Below the pieces are notes generated by a model. That model saw only the letters and a program-made list of their open reading frames with translations, was not told where the DNA came from and ran no database searches. A program made the position numbers and the translations under genes. DNA of 64,000 nt from Ilex aquifolium. Taxonomy: Eukaryota > Streptophyta > Magnoliopsida > Aquifoliales > Aquifoliaceae. Position 1 is the first letter of the stretch; every line of letters begins with the position of its first letter. Location: positions 12,682,960 to 12,746,959 of the forward strand of contig OX637409.1 in assembly GCA_951799425.1 (NCBI GenBank). The letters are read 5' to 3'. Positions 22,695 through 34,411 of the stretch are shown here, in pieces.

Positions 22695-23234
22695 TTGCTC
22701 ACTGGAACTTCTAGCGCATTTTTGACCCATTTAGAGGTCGAATTGGAAAATTTTCATTAGAGACACTTTTGTAGCTCTAGATGTCTAATATCTACTGTCA
22801 AAATTTCAGATCAATTGGACATAAGAATAAAAATTTATGGCCAAAATACTAGAAGGTGTCCAAGATACTTTTTACCCAACTTCACTCTAAAGCGTATTTT
22901 AACTCCGGAATCCTTTCTAACCTCTTATACAAGTCATATCACCTCTCCCAATGTTTTTCGACCTCCCGGATTCAATGGAGACCTTATTTTGGCCTCAAAG
23001 TATTTGGAATTTTGTCTAATCACCCTTTCCAAGTTTAAACGTCTTCGAACTTAACTTAGAAATTCAACATGCATCTCTAGTATTCTTTTCCTACTATTAC
23101 CATCCATATGATTTATTCTTACATCATTATCTATATATATGAATCACTAAACAAATACTTTACTATATAATTATAAACATGCGGGGGTTTACAATCCACC
23201 CCCCTTAAAGAAAGTTTCGTCCTCGAAACTTACC

Positions 23235-23756
23235 TCAAGTAGCGAATAAATACGGATACTTCTCTCGCATCCCCAGCTCCGGTTCCCAAGTAGCTTCTTC
23301 CGCTCCATGATGTTGCCATAACAATTTCACCAATTTGATGACTTTATTGCGAAGCACCTTTTCCTTGGCATCGAGAATCTTCACCGGTTGTTCTTCATAT
23401 GTCGCTCCATCTTGAATTTCTATATCTTCCAAGTCCACGACCGGCGTTGTTTCCGATTGACACTTCCTCAGCATCGACACGTGGAACACGTCGTGCACCC
23501 CGGACAACTGAGCCGGTAACTGAAGTTGATATGCCGCTTTGCCCACAACTTTGATCACTTCAAACGGCCCGGTATATCTTGGCGCTAACTTTCCCTTCTT
23601 GCCGAATCTAAATACTCCTTTCTGGTGTGACACCTTGGGAAACATGTAATCTCCCACTTTGAATTCCAAGGATCTTCGTCTGTGGTCCGCATAGCTCTTC
23701 TGTTTACCTTGCGCCATGCGTAGCCTCTCCCGGATGAGTTGAATCTTCTCCGTAGT
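23235..23756 (-). pseudogene. Integrase C-terminus plus chromodomain fragment (copy 1)
   Basis: Open to the stop at 23235. Contains the integrase C-terminal region (KIQLIRERLR, YADHRRR), a GPF/Y-type module (APRYTGPFEV) and a chromodomain (LVKLLWQHHGAEEATWE). The integrase core, RNase H, RT and protease are absent. It is closely related to the same region of A1 at 41242-41676. The open frame may reflect youth rather than function. Confidence 0.85.
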
Positions 23757-24030
23757 TTCCCCATTGTAGTCCTTACTCCGTTAGTTCGCTGCGCACTCTG
23801 ATATAAATTACAATCCACCAAAGGTTACAGTTGAAACCTAACCAGACTTGTCCTCCCATCTTAGCTTCCAAATCCATGTACAAATTACGAAATAATTTAA
23901 GAAAAATTAACATAATATCATCGAAAATACCATTTTAGTGGTCACTACCAATCACTAGAGTTTTGAATTCATGGGCAAATAAATAATCAAGCTTTGGAAA
24001 TCAAGAATAAAAGGTTATCAAGCTTAGATC

Positions 24031-24210
24031 TCAAGAACAATTGAATATTAAGGTTAGAATTCAATAACAAATGAATAACAAGTTTTGATCTCAAGAACCA
24101 TTGAAGATTAAGGTTTGAATTCAATAACCAATGAATAACAAGTTTTGATCTCAAGGACAATTGAATATCAAGGTTAGAATTCAATGACAAATGAATATCA
24201 AGTTTATATC
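24031..24210. repeat. 60 bp tandem repeat in internal region (copy 1; copy 2 at 28067-28246)
   Basis: Three consecutive 60 bp units starting TCAAGAACAATTGAA (24031, 24091, 24151), with a partial unit on each side. Each unit has two half-repeats built on AGAATTCAA and GATCTCAAG. Origin unknown; it has no counterpart in A1. Confidence 0.9.
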
Positions 24211-24689
24211 TCAAGAACAAGGAAGGAGTCAAGAGAAAACCCACTTTTCCTTGAAAATTAAGGTTTCGAAGGCATACAACGAGAATTAGGGGTTACCCAA
24301 GCATAATATAGTTAAAACAAGGTAAGATTTAAGGTTTGGAATCAAGAACAAATGAGAAATCAAGAGAAAAAACACATCTCCTGTGTAAACTAGGGTTGTG
24401 AAGGCATAAGATAAGATTTAGAGTTTGCCCAACCATAATACATTTTGGAACAAGGTGGTATTATCCAAAATGGCAAGACATGATGATTCCCTAGCAATTA
24501 GATATAAATTAGAGTCAAAGATTACATATAAATAAACCCTACTGGTATCCCCTTGTTTTCTCGTAGGCAAGTTAAGATATATAGTAAGTTCTAGCTTCTC
24601 GGACCCCAATCCCAATTCCACAGCGTCCATGTCCACGTCCACGTCCACGTTCACGAGATATTGTATTCTCGAATTCATAGTGTAACCAG

Positions 24690-24800
24690 CTTCTCACGAA
24701 TGGAAGGCCTCAAATCTTGTTCAAAGCGTTTAGGCCTCCTTGCTCAGTGACCACAACTTGATTGCGTAGCGAGACAACTCATCTAATTCGAACAAATAAT
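24690..24800 (-). pseudogene. gag remnant next to the 5' leader (copy 1; copy 2 at 28726-28836)
   Basis: Minus-strand sequence parallels the A1 gag segment that encodes LSRYAIE...FEQGLRPSIREKL, with indels. It joins the 5' leader at the same junction (TTGTTCGAATT then ATGAGTTGTCTCGC) as in A1 at about 34418-34430, so both share one ancestral deletion of the gag N-terminus. Confidence 0.7.
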
Positions 24801-24948
24801 TAACCCTTAACCTAAATATACAATGAATCTAACCTATCTGATAAACACTTAACTTCAAACAAATGCAAGCCTACGGTTCTTCAACCTAGTCCTACCTTTC
24901 TAGTGGTAATCCATAACCTACAGCTCCCATGTAAGACCTAAAGCCTAA

Positions 24949-24960
24949 GCTCTGATACCA
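24949..24960 (-). other. Primer binding site (initiator tRNA-Met), copy 1
   Basis: Minus-strand TGGTATCAGAGC, 4 bp from the LTR at 24965. Confidence 0.9.
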
Positions 24961-24964
24961 ACTC

Positions 24965-27229
24965 TGTAACACCCCAAAATACACCTTGGAAGCATTACTA
25001 GCCAATCACCATTCACATCATGAGAGCACTAAATAACTCCATAAACAATAAAGTTTCATCCATCAATCATTGATATTTAAACAAAATTCGGGCAGAGTCT
25101 CCTTTGTACGGGGAGCTCTACCCAAAACTCAACCTGTGCAATTATACTATAATTGACCACACCGAGTCCCCAGATGCATCATAACATAAACTTTCATTCA
25201 ACATATATCACATCCACACTATCATCCCAAAAGAATAGGCCAAACAATGGCATTTACATTCCCAAAAGAATTTAAACCATAATACGCAGCGGAATTTACA
25301 AAAGATAACTAGACTACACACAGTTTCAAAAGAATATTCTAGTCTAGACAAAAGTAGGCATCAGCTCTAAATACCCCACGCGGGATCCAAGTATCCCTCT
25401 AGGGAAACCTCTCCATGGCCTGGCTCACTAGCACCGAGCTCATCCTCAGGCACAAGATCTGAAAAAGTTTAGCAGTAGGGGGTGAGCACGAAGCTCTGTA
25501 AGAAAAATCCTTCCAAACCCAAACAAGGTTTAGAAAAGTGTATAAAACGGCCGGTCTTGTTTCGCAATTAACATATATAACATTTGAAGTAAAACAGTGA
25601 CATTTAACCATGATCTCAAGTTTAAATAGCAAGAATAAATTGAAGGGATGAATAACCACAATACACCATTTCAAATCCATTCTACCATTAATCATTTCAA
25701 CAAGTTCTCCAAGGAATCCCATACTTCCCGAGAATCTTATCGAAATCATTTCTGGTATAATGCACGATAACCCACACTGTATGTCCGATACAACCCACGT
25801 TACTAATCCGTTACCATTAGTGATAGGAAAAGTTCGTATCCACACGGCGTACAAAGGCGTCTACCCACTCTAAGTGGTAGGAAAAGTTCATACCGGTGTG
25901 GTATCCGAAGACGTCCACCAGCTACATGATACCCGGCCAATAGTAAACCATGTTTGTATCGTACAATCACACAAGAGGTAAAATACCAACCAATAATCCC
26001 CATAATCAAAAATAGCATAAAACCCCCAATTTCCTTTCAAGCAATTTCCATAAAATCCACAATTTCATCATGAGGCAATTTCAAAGAAATCATGAAGAAA
26101 AATCCAAGAGATCATGTATAATAGCCTTTCAATACTCAACACAAGCACTATAGTTTCTAAATTGAGAATAAAAGAAGAGTTCAAGAGGAAACCCAACACT
26201 CTTGAAAACTAGGGTTTTTCAAGCAAAAGAGGGATTTCATGGTATACAACCCTAAACTTGTGTACAACATGTGAATAATTGCAAGAGAATCAAGAAACAA
26301 CATACCCATAGCAAATACACATCATTAAGAGTCCAAAACATACATATATCATAACCCTAATCTCAATGTAAGTGAATGGAAGGAAAACCCCTACCTTGGT
26401 GTTCTTGAGAAAATTAGGGCTTTGATCTTGAATCAACCCTTCAATCTCTTGTTTTCCCTTAATCTTATGTTTCTCTCTTTCTCTCTTCCTCTCTTATGTT
26501 TTCTAGGGTTTGGAGTGGTGTAATGAAGGCTAAGGAGGTGACAAAATATATTTATAGTGGAGAAAAAGCCGGCATTCGCGAAACAGAAATTTTTGGATTT
26601 TTACACTAACCTTCCGGAAGGTTTTTGTCGTTCTTCCGGAAGGTTTTTGTCGTTTTTCCGGAAGGTTTTGCTCACTGGAAGGTTTTTGTCATCGACCTTC
26701 CGGAAGGTTTTATCGTTCTTCCGGAAGGTTTTGCTCACTGGAACTTCTAGCGCATTTTTGACCCATTTAGAGGTCGAATTGGAAAATTTTCATTAGAGAC
26801 ACTTTTGTAGCTCTAGATGTCTAATATCTACTGTCAAAATTTCAGATCAATTGGACATAAGAATAAAAATTTATGGCCAAAATACTAGAAGGTGTCCAAG
26901 ATACTTTTTACCCAACTTCACTCTAAAGCGTATTTTAACTCCGGAATCCTTTCTAACCTCTTATACAAGTCATATCACCTCTCCCAATGTTTTTCGACCT
27001 CCCGGATTCAATGGAGACCTTATTTTGGCCTCAAAGTATTTGGAATTTTGTCTAATCACCCTTTCCAAGTTTAAACGTCTTCGAACTTAACTTAGAAATT
27101 CAACATGCATCTCTAGTATTCTTTTCCTACTATTACCATCCATATGATTTATTCTTACATCATTATCTATATATATGAATCACTAAACAAATACTTTACT
27201 ATATAATTATAAACATGCGGGGGTTTACA
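24965..27229 (-). mobile_element. LTR 2 (middle LTR) of the three-LTR element
   Basis: Has the LTR 3 alleles at its left end (G at 25239 and 25364) and the LTR 1 alleles at its right end (A at 26824 and 26844). It is flanked by a PBS on one side and a polypurine tract on the other. Confidence 0.95.
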
Positions 27230-27270
27230 ATCCACCCCCCTTAAAGAAAGTTTCGTCCTCGAAACTTACC

Positions 27271-27792
27271 TCAAGTAGCGAATAAATACGGATACTTCTC
27301 TCGCATCCCCAGCTCCGGTTCCCAAGTAGCTTCTTCCGCTCCATGATGTTGCCATAACAATTTCACCAATTTGATGACTTTATTGCGAAGCACCTTTTCC
27401 TTGGCATCGAGAATCTTCACCGGTTGTTCTTCATATGTCGCTCCATCTTGAATTTCTATATCTTCCAAGTCCACGACCGGCGTTGTTTCCGATTGACACT
27501 TCCTCAGCATCGACACGTGGAACACGTCGTGCACCCCGGACAACTGAGCCGGTAACTGAAGTTGATATGCCGCTTTGCCCACAACTTTGATCACTTCAAA
27601 CGGCCCGGTATATCTTGGCGCTAACTTTCCCTTCTTGCCGAATCTAAATACTCCTTTCTGGTGTGACACCTTGGGAAACATGTAATCTCCCACTTTGAAT
27701 TCCAAGGATCTTCGTCTGTGGTCCGCATAGCTCTTCTGTTTACCTTGCGCCATGCGTAGCCTCTCCCGGATGAGTTGAATCTTCTCCGTAGT
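27271..27792 (-). pseudogene. Integrase C-terminus plus chromodomain fragment (copy 2)
   Basis: Same translated sequence as the copy at 23235-23756, exactly 4036 bp away. Confidence 0.85.
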
Positions 27793-28984
27793 TTCCCCAT
27801 TGTAGTCCTTACTCCGTTAGTTCGCTGCGCACTCTGATATAAATTACAATCCACCAAAGGTTACAGTTGAAACCTAACCAGACTTGTCCTCCCATCTTAG
27901 CTTCCAAATCCATGTACAAATTACGAAATAATTTAAGAAAAATTAACATAATATCATCGAAAATACCATTTTAGTGGTCACTACCAATCACTAGAGTTTT
28001 GAATTCATGGGCAAATAAATAATCAAGCTTTGGAAATCAAGAATAAAAGGTTATCAAGCTTAGATCTCAAGAACAATTGAATATTAAGGTTAGAATTCAA
28101 TAACAAATGAATAACAAGTTTTGATCTCAAGAACCATTGAAGATTAAGGTTTGAATTCAATAACCAATGAATAACAAGTTTTGATCTCAAGGACAATTGA
28201 ATATCAAGGTTAGAATTCAATGACAAATGAATATCAAGTTTATATCTCAAGAACAAGGAAGGAGTCAAGAGAAAACCCACTTTTCCTTGAAAATTAAGGT
28301 TTCGAAGGCATACAACGAGAATTAGGGGTTACCCAAGCATAATATAGTTAAAACAAGGTAAGATTTAAGGTTTGGAATCAAGAACAAATGAGAAATCAAG
28401 AGAAAAAACACATCTCCTGTGTAAACTAGGGTTGTGAAGGCATAAGATAAGATTTAGAGTTTGCCCAACCATAATACATTTTGGAACAAGGTGGTATTAT
28501 CCAAAATGGCAAGACATGATGATTCCCTAGCAATTAGATATAAATTAGAGTCAAAGATTACATATAAATAAACCCTACTGGTATCCCCTTGTTTTCTCGT
28601 AGGCAAGTTAAGATATATAGTAAGTTCTAGCTTCTCGGACCCCAATCCCAATTCCACAGCGTCCATGTCCACGTCCACGTCCACGTTCACGAGATATTGT
28701 ATTCTCGAATTCATAGTGTAACCAGCTTCTCACGAATGGAAGGCCTCAAATCTTGTTCAAAGCGTTTAGGCCTCCTTGCTCAGTGACCACAACTTGATTG
28801 CGTAGCGAGACAACTCATCTAATTCGAACAAATAATTAACCCTTAACCTAAATATACAATGAATCTAACCTATCTGATAAACACTTAACTTCAAACAAAT
28901 GCAAGCCTACGGTTCTTCAACCTAGTCCTACCTTTCTAGTGGTAATCCATAACCTACAGCTCCCATGTAAGACCTAAAGCCTAA

Positions 28985-28996
28985 GCTCTGATACCA
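28985..28996 (-). other. Primer binding site (initiator tRNA-Met), copy 2
   Basis: Minus-strand TGGTATCAGAGC, 4 bp from the LTR at 29001. This is the PBS next to the true 5' LTR of the array. Confidence 0.9.
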
Positions 28997-29000
28997 ACTC

Positions 29001-31265
29001 TGTAACACCCCAAAATACACCTTGGAAGCATTACTAGCCAATCACCATTCACATCATGAGAGCACTAAATAACTCCATAAACAATAAAGTTTCATCCATC
29101 AATCATTGATATTTAAACAAAATTCGGGCAGAGTCTCCTTTGTACGGGGAGCTCTACCCAAAACTCAACCTGTGCAATTATACTATAATTGACCACACCG
29201 AGTCCCCAGATGCATCATAACATAAACTTTCATTCAACATATATCACATCCACACTATCATCCCAAAAGAATAGGCCAAACAATGGCATTTACATTCCCA
29301 AAAGAATTTAAACCATAATACGCAGCGGAATTTACAAAAGATAACTAGACTACACACAGTTTCAAAAGAATATTCTAGTCTAGACAAAAGTAGGCATCAG
29401 CTCTAAATACCCCACGCGGGATCCAAGTATCCCTCTAGGGAAACCTCTCCATGGCCTGGCTCACTAGCACCGAGCTCATCCTCAGGCACAAGATCTGAAA
29501 AAGTTTAGCAGTAGGGGGTGAGCACGAAGCTCTGTAAGAAAAATCCTTCCAAACCCAAACAAGGTTTAGAAAAGTGTATAAAACGGCCGGTCTTGTTTCG
29601 CAATTAACATATATAACATTTGAAGTAAAACAGTGACATTTAACCATGATCTCAAGTTTAAATAGCAAGAATAAATTGAAGGGATGAATAACCACAATAC
29701 ACCATTTCAAATCCATTCTACCATTAATCATTTCAACAAGTTCTCCAAGGAATCCCATACTTCCCGAGAATCTTATCGAAATCATTTCTGGTATAATGCA
29801 CGATAACCCACACTGTATGTCCGATACAACCCACGTTACTAATCCGTTACCATTAGTGATAGGAAAAGTTCGTATCCACACGGCGTACAAAGGCGTCTAC
29901 CCACTCTAAGTGGTAGGAAAAGTTCATACCGGTGTGGTATCCGAAGACGTCCACCAGCTACATGATACCCGGCCAATAGTAAACCATGTTTGTATCGTAC
30001 AATCACACAAGAGGTAAAATACCAACCAATAATCCCCATAATCAAAAATAGCATAAAACCCCCAATTTCCTTTCAAGCAATTTCCATAAAATCCACAATT
30101 TCATCATGAGGCAATTTCAAAGAAATCATGAAGAAAAATCCAAGAGATCATGTATAATAGCCTTTCAATACTCAACACAAGCACTATAGTTTCTAAATTG
30201 AGAATAAAAGAAGAGTTCAAGAGGAAACCCAACACTCTTGAAAACTAGGGTTTTTCAAGCAAAAGAGGGATTTCATGGTATACAACCCTAAACTTGTGTA
30301 CAACATGTGAATAATTGCAAGAGAATCAAGAAACAACATACCCATAGCAAATACACATCATTAAGAGTCCAAAACATACATATATCATAACCCTAATCTC
30401 AATGTAAGTGAATGGAAGGAAAACCCCTACCTTGGTGTTCTTGAGAAAATTAGGGCTTTGATCTTGAATCAACCCTTCAATCTCTTGTTTTCCCTTAATC
30501 TTATGTTTCTCTCTTTCTCTCTTCCTCTCTTATGTTTTCTAGGGTTTGGAGTGGTGTAATGAAGGCTAAGGAGGTGACAAAATATATTTATAGTGGAGAA
30601 AAAGCCGGCATTCGCGAAACAGAAATTTTTGGATTTTTACACTAACCTTCCGGAAGGTTTTTGTCGTTCTTCCGGAAGGTTTTTGTCGTTTTTCCGGAAG
30701 GTTTTGCTCACTGGAAGGTTTTTGTCATCGACCTTCCGGAAGGTTTTATCGTTCTTCCGGAAGGTTTTGCTCACTGGAACTTCTAGCGCATTTTTGACCC
30801 ATTTAGAGGTCGAATTGGAAAATTTTCATTAGAGACACTTTTGTAGCTCTAGATGTCTACTATCTACTGTCAAAATTTCGGATCAATTGGACATAAGAAT
30901 AAAAATTTATGGCCAAAATACTAGAAGGTGTCCAAGATACTTTTTACCCAACTTCACTCTAAAGCGTATTTTAACTCCGGAATCCTTTCTAACCTCTTAT
31001 ACAAGTCATATCACCTCTCCCAATGTTTTTCGACCTCCCGGATTCAATGGAGACCTTATTTTGGCCTCAAAGTATTTGGAATTTTGTCTAATCACCCTTT
31101 CCAAGTTTAAACGTCTTCGAACTTAACTTAGAAATTCAACATGCATCTCTAGTATTCTTTTCCTACTATTACCATCCATATGATTTATTCTTACATCATT
31201 ATCTATATATATGAATCACTAAACAAATACTTTACTATATAATTATAAACATGCGGGGGTTTACA
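29001..31265 (-). mobile_element. LTR 3 (5' LTR) of the three-LTR element
   Basis: Carries C at 30860 and G at 30880, where LTR 1 and LTR 2 have A. It ends at the AGATC duplication. Confidence 0.95.
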
Positions 31266-31270
31266 AGATC

Positions 31271-31663
31271 ATTACAACTATCATGGTTTTATTCTCAAAA
31301 TCTATAAATGCTATTTTTCAAAAGAGACTTGCCATCTTTTATTTGTTTTAAAACCTTGTTCGAGTTTGGGAGTATGTTGCTACAGAGCTTAGTGCTCACC
31401 CCTTACAAACAATATATTTTTCAGATTATGGTTTAGAGGAGGAGCTCGAAGTTGATGAGCAGATAGCTTGGGAAACTCAATTGGATGGAAGCGTGGATCC
31501 CGAGGGGGATGTCTAGAATTGTTCTTTTTATGTTCTAATCTAGGAGATTCATTTTTGAGATAATGTTCATGTTAAGATTTTACTTATTCCACTGCGAGAT
31601 ACTAGTTTGGCATATTCTTTTGGGTGTATTTGTCATAGTTTGATATATTCTTTTGGATGTATT
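31271..31663 (+). mobile_element. 5' LTR of A1, second segment
   Basis: Continues the A1 5' LTR after the nested insertion and matches 43429 onward in the 3' LTR. Includes the conserved GTGCTCACCCC...TTTTTCAG block. Confidence 0.9.
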
Positions 31664-34084
31664 TGTGACACCCCATTTTTTCGGGGGTCCTGTATTAACC
31701 GTTGACAACCCGTCAACCCGCGGAAATACCCGTGGATGTCGCTTAACCCGATACCGCGGCACCACATTCCCTTTACCGGGATAAAAAAAATACAAGTCCA
31801 ATTTCTTTCGGTTGGTTGACCTATCCGAGATCCAATATACCACCATTGGTATCCTCTTATTATCCATTTGTAACATTAGAAGGGAGGAAAACATAGCCCA
31901 AAGACTTGGCAAAAGAATAAAAAAATTCTGAATTTTGGAGAGTGTACCGGTACGCGTACCGGTACGCTACGCCTATTGGACCTAACCGTACCGGTACGCG
32001 TACCGGTACGCTACGCCTTCTGGACCTAACCGTACCGGTACAGAATTGCCCTTTTTACCTATTTTTCATTTCCAAGCCATTCAAAACCCTTCCCAATTCA
32101 TCAAATACATGTTTGACAAGGATTTCCATATAATACACAACTTATACAAGTTTCATTACAATTAATTCCATAATTTACACATCAAAATGGAATTTATACA
32201 AAAGTTTTACAAAAAACTCGAACTAAGGCCACAAGCCGGCCCCCTTCATACTTGATGCTCTCCAAGTGAGCCATCCGCCGGTGCAAACCCCACACCTGAA
32301 ATGTTTCCCGTATAGGGTGAGCCAACGCCCAGTAAAGTAAACCCTACAAGGGCTACTCTCCCCCTAGATGCTCATGCTCATGCAACATTCATTTGCAAAC
32401 AATCATTTCTCACAAGGACATGCATCCTAAGTTGGAATGCAATACTACCATGCCATGAAATGAGATGTCACTCCCTCATGCATTTCAACCCGAGTCCTCA
32501 CCGACTCCTACAACACGATGCAATGCCAAAGTGTTTCATTTCATCATTTATGTTTCATCAAATGACATTTTCAAAGCTAGGGTCTTTCTTGGGATCGGAC
32601 TTTTTCATGGACTCATACCAATGGTCTTCCACACCCGTACACTTTATGGGCTCTTATACCAATGGAGTGCACCCCCCAAATCACCGGGTCTTTCACCCCG
32701 AGAGGTCGTCATGCCTCTTCTTGCTCATCCCGACCCAATTTATCATGCAATCATGGGCTTAGCTAGGTCTTCGACCCAACTTTTCCCAAGCCATTTCGTC
32801 AATCACCAAGTGTGGTGTTGACATCAACCATGCACACACCCATGTAATGAGATGCTTTCGTGCACATGCAATGCTATGTCCCATTGCATATCACATGATG
32901 TTCAATATGTCAAGAACAACCATGCACAATTTCAACACATCCATGGTAAATTTATATCCTAAGCATATAATTACCATATTCATTTCAATGTTACTATATC
33001 AACATATGCATATATCAATAAGCACATTTAATTACAAATCATATCATATGCATATGATTCCACAAGTTAAACTTAAGCATGTTATTTCAATTCAATTAAA
33101 ACAACTACTTCCATTCAAACAAGGCATTTAATCAAACACCTTCTAGGCACAATTTATAAATCTCATAATCATGCCTCAAATTTCCCCAAGTTACATAATA
33201 ATTCACATGTAACTTCATATACCAAAGTTAAGCTAGAAATTAGATTTAAACCATCTCTATGCTCACTTTTCCATTTCTATGACCATAAACCTATATATGA
33301 AGGTCTATCCTAGGCATAGCATATCAAAACTTTAGACTACTAACATCTAAGGAAAGATTACACCAAAATAGGGAGAACCCTACCTCTTGAAGCGTAATCA
33401 CTCGAAGGAAGCTTCAAGAACACTTTCCTAGCCCAAGACTAGATTTTCCCCAAATCTCCTCTTTTGGATCTTCGGTGAAATCCCCCGTTCTTGGTGTGGT
33501 TGCGTAGCCCTCGTCGAGAGGATCGACTTTGACTCTTGGTTCGACGGATTTCGAGCGACGGAAGTCCAGGAAATCGCCGGAGAAAGCTTGAAGGTCAAGG
33601 TTTTCTCTCTTTTCTCTCTTTTCTCTCCCACATGTTGAAGACCAGCACAATGGCAGAATTTTTCTGCCTAAAATGCAGATATTTGCCTCTATTTATAGTT
33701 CTAATACTCGACCCACGTCGCGCCACGTGTCCTTCGCTTAATCGGGTCCGATTTCGTCCCGAAACGATTCGTTTGATCCCAGTTTAAGTTCAAATTAATT
33801 TTATTTGAACTTTAACTTAATTTTAAGGAAATTTTATAAAATTTATTTAAGGGGACGTTCGTAAGGTAAATCGCCACGCAGTCGCCTCGAACGACATGCA
33901 AAATCTGACTACTTCGGAATTCGACGAAATTTGACAAGGTGACTAAATTTCGCTATACGAATTCAACAGCGAACTCCGTTTCCTCATCCGAGGTCTAGAA
34001 CATGAGTATTTTAAATACGCATTATAGTGGCAAATTACTATTTTGCCCTTTTTTGGAAAAAGTTTAAATTTCCCGGGTTTTACA
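31664..34084 (-). mobile_element. Solo LTR, family B (B3), inserted in the A1 5' LTR
   Basis: Plus-strand TGTGACACCCC...GGGTTTTACA; perfect duplication GTATT (31659-31663 and 34085-34089); 2421 bp. Contains a minus-strand TATA box (CTATAAATAG, 33689-33698) and a palindrome array about 280-380 bp from its 3' end. Confidence 0.95.
31944..32041 (-). repeat. CCGG palindrome array, GTACCGGTAC type (5 units)
   Basis: Five perfect units: two close pairs (GTACCGGTAC-GC-GTACCGGTAC would share the flanking CG) and a single one. The spacer GCTACGCCTATTGGACCTAACC is repeated once with one change. Confidence 0.92.
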
Positions 34085-34089
34085 GTATT

Positions 34090-34240
34090 TGTCATGGTTT
34101 GGCATATTCTTTTGGATGATGTTGTAGATATTATGTATGATGAATGGAATTTTCTTCATTTATGGATTTTATTAGTTGCTCTCATGAGGTGAATGGTTTT
34201 AGATAGTAATGTCGTCCAAGGTGGATTTTGGGGCGTTACA
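34090..34240 (+). mobile_element. 5' LTR of A1, third segment
   Basis: Ends TTTTGGGGCGTTACA, directly before the PBS. Confidence 0.92.
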
Positions 34241-34244
34241 GGTT

Positions 34245-34256
34245 TGGTATCAGAGC
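34245..34256 (+). other. Primer binding site (initiator tRNA-Met) of A1
   Basis: TGGTATCAGAGC, 4 bp after the 5' LTR. Confidence 0.92.
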
Positions 34257-34411
34257 TTAGTAATTAGGTCTTACATAGGAGCTGTAGGTTATGGATTACC
34301 ACTGGTGAAGTAAGACTAGGTTGAAGAAACTTTAAGCTTGAATTGGTTTGAGGTTATATGTTTATGAAATAGGTGTGATTTTTTGTTTAGTTAGGTTAGG
34401 GATTTATTTTT

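Larger units (their letters stand above)
20929..23193 (-). mobile_element. LTR 1 (3' LTR) of the three-LTR element
   Basis: Carries A at 21203 and A at 21328, where the other two LTRs have G. TATAAATATA on the minus strand (22511-22520), palindrome array 22573-22694 upstream of it, probable intron 21423-22358. Confidence 0.95.
20929..31265 (-). mobile_element. Non-autonomous three-LTR, two-internal-region element nested in A1
   Basis: Exact layout, low to high coordinate: LTR 20929-23193, internal 23194-24964, LTR 24965-27229, internal 27230-29000, LTR 29001-31265. Each LTR is 2265 bp, each internal 1771 bp, and the repeat period is 4036 bp. The whole 10,337 bp block is flanked by one perfect duplication AGATC (20924-20928 and 31266-31270). 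Each internal region has only a PBS, a gag remnant, noncoding sequence with 60 bp repeats, and the C-terminal end of integrase with chromodomain, so it must rely on another element's proteins. Only four LTR SNPs were seen by eye, so it is young. Confidence 0.96.

Noticed and set aside
24418..24678. Minus-strand 86-codon ORF with VDVDVDMD in the nested element
   Set aside because: Arises from a short GTGGAC repeat in noncoding cargo; no homology and no domain.
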